Shown in pieces: positions 1-13,689 of a DNA stretch of 64,000 bases. A program made the translations under genes and the position numbers. The notes under the pieces are model-generated. The model was given only the letters and a program-made list of their open reading frames with translations. It made no database searches and was not told the origin of the DNA. Every line of letters begins with the position of its first letter. The first letter of the stretch is position 1. This DNA is from Emydura subglobosa (Eukaryota; Chordata; Testudines; Chelidae), in contig ML679961.1 in the NCBI GenBank assembly GCA_007922225.1, positions 74,412,652-74,476,651 on the forward strand. Direction: 5' to 3'.

Positions 1-2320
1 AACAATATCTAGGGGGTGCACAAAGCCTACCCCAATACAGGGAAGCTGAAGACAAGAGTCAAGCCCCTGAAGCCTCAACCCACGGGAGGGCTGAAGGCCC
101 TCATCTAACCAGTAGCACTACCCTGTTTCTGGATTGTCTATATAGGCCAAAAGGGATGGGCATAAATGTGTGACTTAAATGGAGGGCCAAGTCATGAGAG
201 GGGCAAACTACCATAATGTGAGTGCCTGTCAACAAGGGGTGCCAGGAAAGAACAGAGCTTACTGTGTCCCATGCCTGACCACAAGCAGACATCATCGGTG
301 AGTGAATGCCCTTCACAAATATATCTTTCTCCACATGTCTTGTTTCTCAAATGTACACATTGTTATTGGTCAGTTTTATCAACACTTACAGACTGATCTG
401 TGTAGGGGAAAAACATACACAGAGAAGAAAACTCAGCAGTTATGGAGATCAGGGTTCATTTCCTTCACAGAATTGACTGGGATTTGAACCTGCATTTTCC
501 ATGGGGATTTATGTGGTTGGCTGGTTAACCTTGTCATTGACCCTGAGAGAACAGAAATGCCAGTGCTGAACTAAATGACATTCATAGTGAATTGCAGCCT
601 AAAATCCTGGTGTAGAAGGAGAATAACCCTGAAAAAAGTTTGCATACTGATAAAAGTGATATTAGAGGCCTGCTACCTGTGTGCGGGCTCTCAAGGAGGC
701 CACAAAAGGGTCAGAAGTGCAAACTGTGACAGAAGCGGGGAGCCCGTGTGGAGACATAGGTTCCTCACATGGATGTTCTTGGCTTATATCAGTTCTCTTT
801 AGGCTTCGTCCTGCAATTCATGGTGATCATCTCCTCAAGTCTGAGTTTAGTTCCCCCCTTCCCCATCCCATATAACACAAAATACACTTAACAATTATAA
901 ATCTGAGACAATGGTTTTTTAATATTGTGTGATTCTACAGCTCAATTCACAGGCTGATTGTCCTCCATAATATATTTATGCTTTTGTGGTATCTTCTCTC
1001 CACCCCTGCACTGCTTGTCTTGCTTCCAAAAAGAAATAAATCCTTCACTGCTGCAGGTAGCAATACAAGGAGAGAAGCAAAACTGAGTCACACTTTTTTT
1101 TTCATTAAAATAAATCAGAAGATTCCCAGTTCTCTAGAGCTTCCTCTTTGGGCCAATGGAGTCATGCTGCCATAGTTTCACCTATTGTCACATTCACCCT
1201 AATCCCTCTTTGGAAGATGGAGGTTTTCACAGAACAGATCACAGACATCAAACTTCATCCTGATTCAATCACAGTATTAACTTTGCTGTGGGATTCCTGG
1301 AGGGCTGAAGCAAGGATGCTGCATGGAAAAGTTCTGCCCTCCTTCCCCTTCTTTGTTTAACGTTTGAAACTATTATGAAGGATTAGTAGTCTCTGGCCTC
1401 ATTGAAGACATTGACATTATGAAGTCATATTCATGTTTTGCTAAAACTAACAGAACATATTCATTTTCACAATACATTGCACGAGCAATCCTTGAGTTCA
1501 AACGTATATGACTGTGTGTTAAAAGAGTGTAACACGTCAGGTACCTGATTTTTCACTTGCTCCTACATGTTACCTTAACATATGCATATTTCATATTTAC
1601 ATTAGCACATTGCTTCATGTTTTGCCCTGGCTTGATTGACATTCAGCATACTAAATCACCTCTGTTCTTGAATATCTTTAACTGATTATAGCCTTGAGAC
1701 ACTCTCTGATAAATGGCTGTGTTCTAATTTTGAGAAGCAAACATTCTGATAATCAAAGGAACCTTCTGTTTATGCTATTCTCATTCAGCAGCATCACTAA
1801 ACTTTTAAATTAGGCTGGGAGCTTTAAAATTTATAGGCTTATAAATACTATTATCTAGCTTCATGTTTGAAGTTATAAATCCTTTTTATTCCATCTCACT
1901 TATTTTGTTTTAAGTTTACTCAAATTTCCATATCCTCTGCTAGGCCTCTATTCTAAAACAATCATGGTTTGCAGCACCTCTCCCCCCTTTTTAAAAAAAA
2001 AAAATATACCTCTGAAGGAGACCTAATTAGGACTGTCAGAATTAGATAGCAATCTATTGTATGAGCCATAAATCACCTTTCTCTAGATGAGGAGGTGATA
2101 AGAAGACCATATAAAATAATAGATTGGCATGTTCTCTAAAGGTTTTTAAATATATCAACCTCCTAGCTCTGAGAGTCAGACTAGGTTTAAGGGACACATT
2201 TGGGAAAATTATTTTTGAACATTATTGGAGGCACAAAAGATTCTATCATACAGCTATTTCAGTAGTTAGAATTAACCAAAACCCAAAGGTTTCTACATAT
2301 ACAAATAGACTGTCTCCTGT
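1..2320. other. No gene recognised; AT-rich unique sequence
   Basis: I see no exon, RNA gene or clear repeat here. Reading frames are short, rich in stops and without recognisable motifs. The first 300 bases and 680-760 are somewhat more GC-rich than the rest and could be old repeat, but I could not place them. A poly(A) stretch lies near 1993-2004. Confidence 0.6.
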
Positions 2321-2324
2321 TTAT

Positions 2325-2380
2325 TGGTTAAGGCAGGGAACTTGGTGCCAGGAGTCCTGGGTTCTAGTCTCTGCTTAGAA
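2325..2380 (+). repeat. SINE head fragment (MIR/CORE-like)
   Basis: The stretch around 2350-2378 reads as the head of an amniote MIR/CORE-type SINE, with a run close to 'agtcctgggttctagtctc' that corresponds to the tRNA-derived B-box region. Only the head remains; no tail or target duplication is visible. Identification is by motif memory, not alignment. Confidence 0.45.
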
Positions 2381-2510
2381 GCTAGTGGGATGAAATAAAC
2401 CATTTTATTCATTCTATTTTACGTAGTACATAGCACCCATTGCAAGTGAAAACTACAGCTGGAATGTTGTACCATTTCTGTCCTTTACCCTTAAAATTAG
2501 AATAAACAAT

Positions 2511-3121
2511 ATATCTGGCTGGAAACTGAAATCTGCATTTTGCAGACATTCAATTAAAAAAAAAGTTCCTGAACAGAATGAAAAATAAAGTTTTGCAATT
2601 CCCTATGGAATAGGAATTCCAAGATTTTGTTTTGAAAAAGTAAAAATATTTTGTTTCTCCCTCTGAAAATATATTTCTGAGACCCCTTGACCTGCCTGGA
2701 GCCTTGGCAGCCTGCCAGATAAGGAGCTGGACATGGGGGGGAGGGGGGGCAGAGGGGGGGAGCCTGGAGTCCTAGGGCTGGTTGGAAGCCAGGAGCTTGG
2801 AAACTCTGGGAGCTCCAGCTCTTGCTGGCAAGCTGACCTGGAAGACTGGGACTGTAGGCTGCTTGGGCTCCGAAACTCCCAGGCAGCCCACCTGAGAGCA
2901 CAAACTGCTGAGGAGCCAGGAGCTGTCTACCAGGCTCTTAGCTCCTTGTCAGTCCTTCCGGCAAGCTGCAGAGGGTGCACAAGCTGGCAGAGAACCAGAT
3001 AGGTTCCAGATGGAAACTTGCCTGATTTCCAGTGGAATTTTGTCAAAATTGACACATTACCACAGAACATTTCAATTTCGAATAATCTTCATTTTCCGAC
3101 AGAAATTTCCAACCAGCTCTA
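2511..3121. mobile_element. Putative non-autonomous DNA element with inverted ends
   Basis: The left end near 2514 (tctggctggaaact) matches the reverse complement of the right end near 3107-3120 (aaatttccaaccagctct), giving imperfect terminal inverted repeats of roughly 20 bp. The interior is A/T-rich near both ends, with a GC-rich, G-run-containing core at 2690-3000. No coding capacity is supported: the frames across the core are compositional. No clear target duplication was seen. It could be an old hAT-like or other miniature DNA element; the superfamily is not established. Confidence 0.45.
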
Positions 3122-3619
3122 CCAAACAGCATCAACCTGAAGCCAATGTACATTGGGTTTATATCTCCCCACTCCCTTCAAGTCTGCTAGTTAAAGCTGT
3201 AATAAGGTGCACATAAAGATAAATTATAACATCTTCAGCCTCGCCTAGAAAAGTAGAGCAGTGTAAAAGAAAACAGCTTCTCTTTGATCTTCCCCTGTAG
3301 CTTCAACAATGAGATACTAAGTTAAAGACAGGCAGATGACACAAAGGAATCTAATGGCTAAAAACATATCAATCTTGTAAGATGAATGACACTGGTAGCA
3401 CTGAAATTTGACCTCGGCAGATTGCTGCTCAAAGAATCCTCCATGTTCCAAGTCCAATCTGATTTCAGCCAATGGGCAATAGACATGGTAGGTCTTTAAT
3501 TTTTCTCCTTTCAAAGCATATGCACTATTGTCACATTATCCTCTACCCCTGTCAGAGCCGAAAGGTTTAATTTTCAGGTCAGCTAACCTTTTGCACTTTA
3601 TACATCTCCTTCCATCTGT

Positions 3620-3690
3620 GGATTGCAAAGTAATCTACATACATTAAGAAGCTGAGCCTCACAATAACTCTATGAGGTTCAGTACAGTTA
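3620..3690 (-). repeat. MIR/L2-type SINE tail relic
   Basis: The phrase 'cctcacaataactctatgag' matches the conserved 3' region shared by MIR and L2 elements, read antisense. The fragment is short and diverged. Confidence 0.4.
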
Positions 3691-4019
3691 CTGGAGCTGT
3701 GCAAAACATCATGGTTTCACCAACCAGGGATTCATGTAAACATTTGTTCAGATTAAGGTATTTTCATTTTAAGGTATGTTCAGTTGTTCAGGTATTTCAC
3801 ATGATTTCTTTGCTAACCATGAATAAGGCTTGTTCATGTGAAACTGATTCTAGTTTCTTAACCCTTATAGAATTTTTACACAAACCCTGTCTGAGATTTC
3901 AGTTTGTAGCTCAAATGACATGATTTGGGGGTTTCAGGGAGAACATTTAGTACAGCAGTCATAGTTCCTTTGTAAATGAGACTTGAAGGGAGTTGTACTG
4001 GGTGATTTAAACTTTATGA

Positions 4020-4112
4020 TTCTATGGTTAAAATGAGACACAGGGAAGTTAAATGAATTCCCCAAGGTCACACACCCCTGGATTACAACCCTGGTGATCT
4101 GTCTCTGACAAC
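4020..4112 (-). repeat. MIR-like SINE, antisense
   Basis: Contains 'gaattccccaaggtcacaca', the antisense form of the MIR central region ('accttgggcaag...'), preceded by a 'gagacacagggaagttaa' block. No coding content. It lies just upstream of a second, longer antisense copy at 4335-4530. Confidence 0.6.
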
Positions 4113-4334
4113 ACTCAGCCCTTGACAGAACTATCAAAGAAAAAAAAATCTCAATAGCCCATCGCAGGACAAAAATAGTCAATACCTTGATCCATCTACC
4201 CATGCCAAGTTGAAGGCTCCTTCTGGCATATTCTGTGTTATACATGGGGAAGCAAAATTCTCAGAGAGTAATGTCACTGGAGTTCAGACATTTAATATAA
4301 TACATTGCATGCAAGCACCATACTTCTTTTTCTT

Positions 4335-4530
4335 CCATATATCTCAGAGTCTTTTACACAGTTGGGTTAGCATCATGCTACCCATTTTTACTGACAGTGG
4401 TAATGTAACTGAAGCACAGAGATAAAGTGACTTGCACAAGGTCACAGAGCAAATTAGCGATTGAGGCAGAACAGAACCCAGGACTCCTAATGCTCAAACG
4501 TGCTCAATCCACTAGACGGTGCCTTGCAGC
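4335..4530 (-). repeat. MIR-like SINE, antisense, nearly full length
   Basis: In order it shows a tail-side block (cagagataaagtgacttgca), the conserved 'caaggtcacagagcaa' core, and a tRNA-side block 'gaacccaggactcctaatg' followed by 'ccactagacggtgcc'. This is the order expected for an antisense amniote MIR/CORE SINE. Divergence suggests an ancient insertion. Confidence 0.7.
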
Positions 4531-4599
4531 GAGGCTTCTGCTAGAATAAAGGATTCAGCACATGCCTTTCAAGGATATAATTCAAAGCACACAGTGGTA

Positions 4600-4770
4600 T
4601 GGAACTACTGAATACAGAATTACAGAGATGGAGGAGAGGAAAATTATTAGGTCATCTAGTCCATCTTTCAGAGTACAGGATTGTTCCGTTTGCATTCCTC
4701 ACTACTTTGTTCAGTCTGGCTTTAACTGTTGATCTTCTCAAATGGCAAATGAATGAAATGACCAGAATAT
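4600..4770 (-). repeat. CR1/L3 LINE 3' tail, antisense
   Basis: The stretch 'ttattaggtcatctagtcca' is the antisense of the end of CR1-type ORF2 and its 3' UTR. It is followed by a decayed continuation to about 4770. A classic 5'-truncated old LINE tail without recognisable reading frame. Confidence 0.6.
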
Positions 4771-4859
4771 GGATCTCATGTTTGCGGTGTACCGATATCC
4801 CATCAACACAGTCCTTTTCAACCTGGCATTTCAATGCCACTCGGGATACCTGAGCATTC

Positions 4860-7800
4860 CCCTTTTCAAACACAAACCACAATCCACACTGCCTGGAATG
4901 AGTATATTCAGCTGATGAACTAAAATCCCACATACCTCACTCTAGAAATTGGAAGTGGCTGTTAGCTTTGCTGCATACTGTCAGGTTTTGTTGTTGTTGT
5001 TTGTTGTCCACAGTTGACACTTTCTATTATGTCCTTTGAGCCCAGTTTCTATCTCTTGCGGCTAAAAACAACAGAAGCAAAACAAAAAAGAACTAAACCC
5101 TGCTTCCTAACCCCCTCCAAAAAACCCCCAACAACACCCCCACTAATTCTGATTTACTGGTATCAGCCACAAACATGGTTTGAGAACTATTCTGTCTCTT
5201 TCTTTCTAAAGACCATTTAAATGCATTTACATCCTCAATGATACCCAAGGTCAGATGACTCTCTGCAGGCTGCTCTTTGACAGTCTTTTTTCTAGCAATT
5301 CTGACAGCTGAGTGGAGAGCAGAGATGCTCAGGCCTCACAACTGTAATTTGAAGTGTTAATTGGGAAACACCTCAGTGACCTTGGGATCCCTTGTCTCCC
5401 ACAATTTGTGACAGTATGGCCCAAAGCAATCCCTGTGGAAGAAGATTAGAGGGTAGAGTAGGGAAAAAGTGATTGAGCACTTCACAATATGCTCATCTTT
5501 TACCAGCAGTTTGACTTCAATTTGCATGAAGGAAAAAATAAATGAGATATAGTGGGGCTGATAATGCCAATAAACTAAGGGTTAGCTCCTACCCTTTTCA
5601 AACAGTGGGGTTGATAATGTTGCAGCTAATATTTGCAGATTCCTTTGGCTCACCAATAGATCACAGCTCATCCCATCCTTCCATGCCCACTTCTAGTAGT
5701 TCATATTTGTGAATCACCTGCTTCACCCTCTATCTGCAATAAAGGTCTGACACACAGAAGAGCTAGTAAGAGCTTGATATTTATTTCCTACCACTGATCA
5801 CCTGAAATGGGTCAGGGTTAAAAAGGGGCTATGGTTAAACAAGACATATTGTGGCTTTTTGCATCTTCTTGCTCCACCCTTGCACATGCTTGCAAGAGCC
5901 AGCTACATTCTGACTCTAAATCAGCATTTTAAGGAATATTGGATTAGACCAGGTTCCATAATTGCTGAGTGACAGTAATTTGAGAAGGAGCCCTTAGTAA
6001 CTCATGTGGCAAAATTTCACAATAAATGAATGAGAACCAGGAGTTTCAAAAAGAGCCCCAGTACTTCCCCTAAAAAAAAGGTCAGGGTGATTGAAAACAG
6101 AGAAACCCTTGGTTTGGTAGCTCATTTCTCACACTTGAGGTTTGCTCAAATAATGAAAACCTCATAGCCCTTCAGATTTGAAAAGTTTCCTCATTGATAG
6201 AGATGACTTAATCCTGATAGGGTTGGCAATTTGGTTTTGTTTGGATAAGTGACTGTGCACTCAGGTGCTTATGCAACTCTTGTGAGCCTCTTTGCTGCAA
6301 ATCTTCTCATGACAAGCTTTATTGTGAGATTTCACATATGTCCTATTTCAGAAATGGCTGAACAGTCTATGAAAACATCCTTTCCTGTGCTATGGTGTAA
6401 CTTATGACTCCAGTCCTGTTCGGGACAAAAAAGTACAGAGAGAAGAAACTATGAAAAATAGCAAACTTTTACAAAACTACAGAATAGTGACATCCAGGTT
6501 CAGTTGGAAAGTCGGGTGAAGGTCAAGTTTACTCAAGTCCTGGTCCCATTAAAACTCCTGGGAATTTTGCCATTATGTTTAGTGGAACAATATCTATTGC
6601 TTCTATCACTATTGATTCAATGTTACTCAGTGATTTTGAGCATGATAGATTTTTCTTTAGGAGAAAAATATTCTTAGCTAAATAATGAATAGCTCATACT
6701 CATCTACCTGTTGTTTCCTGAGCTTGCTCCTGCTTGGTGGTAGAAGGAATTGTATTAGAAGAACTAATTAAGGTTACAGAAGCCACTCAGCTTTCTGTGG
6801 TTCTATTTGCCATCCATAGCTAGGAAGGGTGCCAGCTCACTCTTCAGAATATGATGTGGGTTTTTTTGCCACTGTGTTGACCACTATATATATTACACAT
6901 GTTTTGTGCCCAGCGAGAGTGCAGCTTTGTCTAATAGTTAAAAACAGTGGCTGAAATCCTATCTCATTGAAGTCCAAGATTTCATTCACTAGGTCCAATT
7001 CTGCCCTCAGTTCTGCACTTCCGCTGACTTCAATTGATAGACTAGGACTTTTTTTAGTTACCAAGACCATATTTTCCTCTGCTGGTTTTACTGGTTAAAA
7101 CTGGGAGCTAAGAACCCCAATTATTAACTCTCCATCTAAATGTGAATTAGTAACCTTCATTTATATACTGGTAGACAAAATTGTCTTTCTGAATTAGTCA
7201 CTCTTTTTCTCTTTTTTTGTTAATTTTGTTAAGAAGACCTTGTGGGACTTCATAATGGACTTCTCAACACAAAGGTAATGGCACAGCAACTCTAAGTCTG
7301 GTCATACATGCAATGTTTTTTCAAAAGTGGGCACTTAATTTTACCCTTAGCAACATTAAAATAGTCTTAGTCTTTGGGGGACACTATCTTCCATTTAGAG
7401 GGAGAGTTAATAATTGGGATTCTTAGCTCCATTGTCTTCAATAGGCCATGATTTCAATTAAGGTTCTGTTTCCGACATGCTAGACGTAAGGCCAAGCTAT
7501 AGAGTTTCCATCTATATTTTTCCAGATTTTGGTAGAGTTCAGGTATAAGATGGATATTCAGTCCAAGACTATTTAGAATAATATTTAAATGTATTTGAAA
7601 AGCCTTTTCCTTATTGGATGGAATCACATACTTGGTCAATCTGTGGGATCATGTTACCTTCTTATGGATAAATCCCTAGAAGCAAAATAAACTACCCAAG
7701 TGTGACTCTGTCATATGTTGCTGCTCATGATTTATACTAGGTTTAGACTTGTGTCATCTCCACCATTCCCACATGCGAGATGAGAGGTGTTAATATATAT

Positions 7801-8430
7801 ATATACATATGGAGGCTTTTGGTTTTAGTTTTAAATTAAGATTGCTGCAATGAAAGGGGAAATGAGAATATCACTGAACATTGTAAGCATAAACATCAAA
7901 CAAATGGCCAAATTATTTTCAGAGATTTGCTAATTTCTTTTATCTGATGTGAGTAAGGGTGTTTGCCAAGTGAAGCACAAACAAAGTAGCGAAAATAACT
8001 TCATTTTTTCTTTCTCCGCAATGAGTATTAGATCAGATACAGTGTATTATATTGCTGCAAACAGCTATGCAGGTTTTTGAAACAAAGGAACTTTACAAAG
8101 GGGGAAAACCTTCTTTATGTGACTGATTTGTCAAGACAAAATGAAAATAGAGTAAAAAGAATCCTCCTAGCATTTTATTCTTTTATCGCTCTTTATCTGA
8201 CAGAAAGAAAACTCTCTGCATAACAACCATTTGAAAAAGAACCTTTTACTGCGCAATGTTATTTTAATATACTTTTTATAGACATTCAAATAAGTTTGTA
8301 AAATGAAGGTACTTCGCTGTCTTGGACAGAAACTTTGTCAAAACTATGCATGCTACCACTTTATAAAGGAAACTGCCAACCTTTTGCAGCTCAGATAGTA
8401 AACGCTTTGCTGCCCATGATGTTGTTCAGC
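4860..8430. other. No gene recognised; unique sequence
   Basis: No exon or RNA gene found. A run around 6945-7045 carries decayed pieces of the 'cattgaagtc' palindromic repeat family. A short (TA)n tract lies near 7793-7806. The segment 7860-8430 looks repeat-free and AT-rich and could be conserved non-coding sequence, but this cannot be judged from one genome. Confidence 0.5.
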
Positions 8431-8437
8431 ATTAGGA

Positions 8438-8492
8438 CCCAGGTCCAGCAAAGCACTTAAGCACATGCTTTAAAGTCAACGGAACTTAATTA
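8438..8492. repeat. Half of a palindromic 'cagcaaagcactta' repeat
   Basis: The run 'ccagcaaagcacttaagcac' followed by 'aaagtcaacgg' is one arm of a palindromic interspersed repeat that I recognise from sauropsid genomes. The second arm is not visible, so this is a decayed half. Confidence 0.45.
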
Positions 8493-9623
8493 TCTGCTTC
8501 AACTTATGAGCTTTCCTGAAACAGTGCCTTGGTGACTACTTTCAAGACCAGGAAAATTGGGTGCCTATATGTCAGAAACAACACCCAGAGAGAGAAAGAG
8601 AATGGCCAATCTATGAAGAAGAGTGGAATTGGAGCCCCATATTTTAAGGAAATAAAAACTGAAAGTTTATGACTAGCTTAATATGTAAAGCGAAACATGT
8701 TTAACTCTTTTAATCATTCTTCATGAGTCAATTCCTCCAGCTGACCAGTCACTCCAGCTATGTAAGTTTAGATGCTTCTATCAGTAGCTTATTTGAATCT
8801 CTTGAGTTTATAGAGGTTGGGCTGGAGAGCACATTAGGAAAGACTTTCATGTGAGAATTCCCTTAATTCCTGTTTCTGTTTGAGATGAAAATACCACAAA
8901 AACAACTTTTTTTCCAGTGTATTTTTACACTTCTACTTTTGGTGCCAGCCCCACAACAAAGTTGAGTTAAGCTACAGAAATGATTTCAAAATGGGTTCAG
9001 CTGAAATTCTGGATGGAGATTCTTATATTACCTGAACTTGTTAATCCATCTGTAGTTTAAAAGAATTTCTGACAAGGTAATGAAACAGCCACTTGTCCAA
9101 TTCATTCTCCACCACAGGTGCTCATTTTGAACAAAAATGGACCTAAGCCATGCATTTTGGAGCAAGATCTAAGTTTCAAGAAGTTCATAACCAGTGATTT
9201 TGTTTGGATTCATATTATAGAAATGGCCCTGGATCACAGACTTTAGATCCAGATTCAGACTTCCCCAAACTTAGCGGGATCACAAAGTTTATATCTGGTT
9301 CAGATCAAACTTTAACATTATTTGAATATCCCATAATTCAGATACTCAAGCAGTCCTATTTTATGCACCCTTTTATTTTAATTTGTTTTAGGAGACATCA
9401 GCATATCACTTATTCTGAATAACAAGCAGTTGATATAATACAGTTGATAGCTCTCTGGTTGGTACTGTGGTTTAGGTTAAATACTTCATTTTTTTCAGTG
9501 ATAACTAGTTCAAAACAGGACTTTATAGACCAAATTAAATCGATTTCACACATAGAAGAGGTTTCCAAACAACCATAACCATTTATATTAGACTTTCTAT
9601 TGAGCAGAAATGAAATTGTGCCA

Positions 9624-9649
9624 CTTTTTTTTTTTTTTTTTTTTTTTTT
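9624..9649. repeat. Poly(T) tract
   Basis: An uninterrupted run of about 25 T. No adjoining LINE or SINE body was recognised, so its origin as a retroposon tail on the minus strand is only possible. The reading frames crossing it (poly-F or poly-K) are artefacts. Confidence 0.85.
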
Positions 9650-10159
9650 AAACACTCTGAGAAGGCCAGATCTGGCAGACTGTGTGAAAGATTCCATCTG
9701 TTTTCTCCAAATAGAGCTTTGCTTCATCCAACTGCATTTTATATTAGGAAATTACTTTGTTTTCTTTTCAATACATTTGCTTGCTTAGATGTCTACTTCT
9801 TAAGCACAGAAGTGTTGCTGTTTCCATTTGTGCTGTGTGGGGTGTTTACTGTTTCCTTTGTTTTGCACTTTTCTTTGTTCTTGGTTTACATGATTATATT
9901 TCATTCGGGCTAACTGAAGACTCTTCTGTTTTAGAATACAATGATGGGCCCCAATCTTGCATCACATATCCTAAAACTTCCCTTAGCATCAGCATGAACA
10001 TCACGCAGGATCATTGCCCTTGATTAGGTTTTTTTAAACGGGGCTTAGGAAGTAGAGAAAAAGCATGTACAAATATTGAGTGAAGGAGCTAAAAGATTGC
10101 AATGGTTTGACAACTGTACTGACAGACAGAATGGGAAAGTAAAAAGTTGGATAGGGAGA

Positions 10160-10460
10160 CGTGTCAACTTTCCTTCCACTGACTGCATTGGGAATTATTT
10201 TAAGTGGCTAAAGTTAAAAATCTATTTAAAATACCTCTAAAATTCAGCTTGAAGGTAAGCTGCTTGAATTAATTACTGATTAAAAAAAGACTCAGCCAGC
10301 ATTGCTCAAAGAACAAAATAACTTTCTATCAATCGGCCAAAATAATTACTAAGCTTTAAGCAAATCAATTACTCATCCTATGTAGCAAAATGGCTACAAA
10401 CTAGCCTCTGCAAGAGGGCAGCTCAGTTTGAAAAGTGACCAGAGCTGGCAGTTGCTGGAA
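10160..10460. promoter_or_regulatory. Candidate conserved non-coding element
   Basis: Repeat-free AT-rich block with several homeodomain-type cores (aattaattactgattaa, ataattactaagc, caatcggcc) and a CTCF-like match at 10408-10421 (ctgcaagagggcag). This base texture is typical of deeply conserved enhancers in gene deserts, but conservation itself cannot be seen from one sequence. Treat as a candidate only. Confidence 0.3.
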
Positions 10461-12054
10461 GGAAGAATGCCCGGAGAGCTTGGGAATATAAGGATTTAGA
10501 TACAATCATACTGTAGTTTCCAGCAGTAAAGCTGCTATGGAGTCAAGGTACTGATACTTAAGTTTCCCTTCTGGGCATAAACCCCTTGAGGGTGGGTGGG
10601 GGCCAAGGTGTTTGTGTAAAGCCTGACTTACCTTCCCTGCACCACATGAATCTACCTTTCAGCTCTGGGAGTTGAATGCAGAAAGAGTAACGCCAGCTCT
10701 GACTGTAATTTCCTCTAATGAAATATGCTTTAAAAAAAAAAAAATCTATTTTAAAGGAAAGAGTAAAAAATCAGTAGCACAGCCACTGGCAGGAAACAAA
10801 TGTAATTGGCATATTCAAGCCAGCTGGTCCCCCATTCACATTTTGTATCCCAGCCTAGTCCTAAATCACCAAAGCAAGGAGCATGAGTATGATCTATCCA
10901 GCACTAAATTTCCACACTGTATCAAAATTACAAAGTAGAACTGCACTGAATAATTTTGTTCTTCCCCTCTGAGTAAAATCACAGAGATCAATGACCCCCA
11001 GTATTTCTCATTTTTTTGCTGATGGCGTAGTGGCCTAGCAGCTGCACATTTGTCCAGGAACTCCATCTCGCTCCCTCCTGGTTAAATAAATTGCCAAACA
11101 ATTATTCTTCCAACCCTCTCTGGCTGGGCATGTTTTCACACAGTGACCTAAAACACAGATACCTCACACAGTGTGTGGATACCGTCCAAGGCATTATTCA
11201 ATGCCAAATGGTACTATAAGAAACTTCCAAGTGTGGTACTAAGGTCATTGTTGTTTGTTACAGCTGAACTCAGGAATTAAAAGGATATAACTTAAAAAGG
11301 AAGGCCTGCACCTTTACTGTAACTTTGTTTCTGCCTTTGATTTGTGGAGACAGATCAAAGGACTGGGTCAGGTTCTGCTCTCAGTTATACATGTACAATT
11401 ATTATCATCATCCCAGCAGCTTCAGTGGCATTGCCCAGGTGAATAGTCTTAATTTTTACTCCCACTGATGCTAAGAAGAACTTTTCCATTAATTTCAATG
11501 GTGGCAGGATTGTGGCATAGCCTAATGCAGAAATTTTGGTCCTTATTGCTATAACTGATTTGGTACGTGGTTCACAGCAAGCAACCCAGAACTATGAGTC
11601 CTCATGGTAAAAGGCAAGAATAGAAAATTCTGAGAGCCCTTGGTAAACATAAATGTACATATTGTACATTGTGTGGCTTTGTTCGCCCATTGCATAAACC
11701 TCTAATCAGTGGCTTTCTTATTAAACATGTAAAGACCTCAAATAGAGAGATAATTGACATTAATCCTTTACCTAAAAATTTAGCTAAAGACCTGGTTGAC
11801 AATGATTTGCTGAATGTTAGAGGAACTTACTCTTGCCATTTTCTTCACAGCTAAGAATATGAATGTACATTCGCAGATCAATTATCAATTCATTTGTCTT
11901 TGGTGAATGTTGGCAGGTAAAAGATAATCAGAGACCATTACACTTACTAATGTAATGTACCTCATCTGTCTACCACAACATTGCTTATCAACAAAAGAGA
12001 ACCGTACAGATTGTCTGCCCAGAATCCAAGGCCTGAGCTCTGGAACTAATTTGA

Positions 12055-12296
12055 GATAAGGCACTGGACAGGGACTCAGGGACGGATTTCTATTCCAACC
12101 TCTGCTGAAGGATCTTGAGCCTCTGGTTTTCTCTTCTCACTCTTTGCCTGCCCTGTTTATTTAGACCAGAAGCATTTCAGAACAGGGACTATTTATCACT
12201 ATGTGGATGTACAGTGCTTAGCACAATGGGTCCCTGATCTCATTTGAGGCTTCTAGGAGGCTAGTCTTATACAAATAAAAATTAAAATAATTAAGC
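12055..12296 (+). repeat. SINE, near full length (MIR/CORE-like with long tail)
   Basis: The head (ggatttctattccaacctct) is the tRNA-side block. The body ends in the tail 'gtacagtgcttagcacaatg' followed by 'ggtccctgatctc' and an A-rich end (atacaaataaaa). The same tail recurs at 34.74-34.91 kb, so this is a dispersed family. No coding content. Confidence 0.65.
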
Positions 12297-13179
12297 AAAA
12301 CACGTTTGTATGTAAATACACCTTTCACATCTAGGAGCAGGCAAAGCCACTGGCTACAGACCTGTCACAGAGAAATTAAATAATTCAAAGGATGATCTGG
12401 TTACAACATTTGTGGCTGGGAACATGGATGAAATTACTGTGCATGGTTATCATGAGAAAATTAAATTTAAACCTGACTCGAGTTGACAATATCCTAACAG
12501 CCTACTATGTCTTATAATGACGTTTTAGGCAAAACTTTACTGTAATAATCTGGAAAAGACAAAAGTTTTAAATGTCCAAATGTCCTGGCCTAAATCTTCC
12601 TATTTCCACAAACTACTCCCAAGCTTTCTCCGAGAGAATCAAAGTCCTTGTAACCGGACCATGCTACTCCCTCTTTAAAAGAGTTACCCTCATCCACTCA
12701 GGGAAATGAAATGATATAATGTGACTGAAATGAACAAACAGACAGCTTAGTGTAGTCTGATTGCATTCCAAAATGCTTGGAGCCAGCTCCTGCTTTATCA
12801 TGCATTCCACTGTGATCTTCAAGCAGGTAACTCCTGTCTGCTTGCAGTTTTAGTCCACACTGTGTTTTGTATAAACAGTTTACTTCCCATCTTTTGGGAT
12901 CCCCAAATCATTCCTGAACTGGCTGTCCTATTTGTCGTTTTCAGAGGTAAAACTGCTGCTGAGAAGAGTGATTGTCTTCCAGAATTCAAATTATACACTG
13001 CGAAAGCCATTCGTTTCTGTAAGGCAAAAATGGTTTCTTGCATTTTTCTCCCTTTGCTTCTCTGCAGGATACATACTTCTGAACCTCCCTGCTCTCTGAC
13101 AGTTCCAACGAAACTGTGAATTCTAAGCACAGAAAAGTAAATTCAGGAAACTCTTTATATCATATTCAAGACCTTTTGC

Positions 13180-13440
13180 TTACTTGATAGCCTGGAGATT
13201 GCAAAGCAATAATATCTATCAGAGCTCTCAAACTAATGTTAATTAGAAGATGAAGATATAGCTGTAATTTAGCTGGGCACTCTACAGTCTGAGGTGTAAA
13301 CAAGCAGGTATTTAATTCATGGCAGCATTATGTTTTAGCATTTGTTACATTAGTATTAAATTGCTTGTCAGTTCCCTTCAAATTCTTTAATCAAGGGAAA
13401 AATATTAATGAAATATACTTGTTTTGTGCTTAACCTTATT
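13180..13440. promoter_or_regulatory. Candidate conserved non-coding element
   Basis: Repeat-free block dense in TAAT/ATTA cores (aatgttaattag, gtatttaattcatgg, tattaatgaaat). No open frame and no repeat motif. It has the look of a gene-desert enhancer, offered as a candidate without alignment evidence. Confidence 0.25.
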
Positions 13441-13689
13441 GTAACTAGTGGACATTGAACACTAAAATTAATATTCTTGAAATGCAGTATTAGCAAATAC
13501 TTCTATACACAATACATGGCAGCATTCCATGCGAGTGTGTGCAAGCCCTGAGCAGCAAGTGTTTGGAATGCTGCCACACTGTACGGTCTGTAGGTACCAG
13601 GGTTGAAGTTTTGGGGAAAACCCCAGAAAATCTCTGCAATTAAGACTCATTCTGTGCTCTCATAATCCCATTTTGACTCATTTGCCAAA

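Noticed and set aside
2554..2901. 115-codon minus frame rich in Pro and Ser
   Set aside because: Produced by the GC-rich, G-run core of the inverted-end element at 2.5-3.1 kb; low-complexity composition.
9757..10023. Hydrophobic plus frames that could suggest a membrane protein
   Set aside because: T-rich sequence after the poly(T) tract gives Phe/Leu-rich translation in several frames; no start context or homology.
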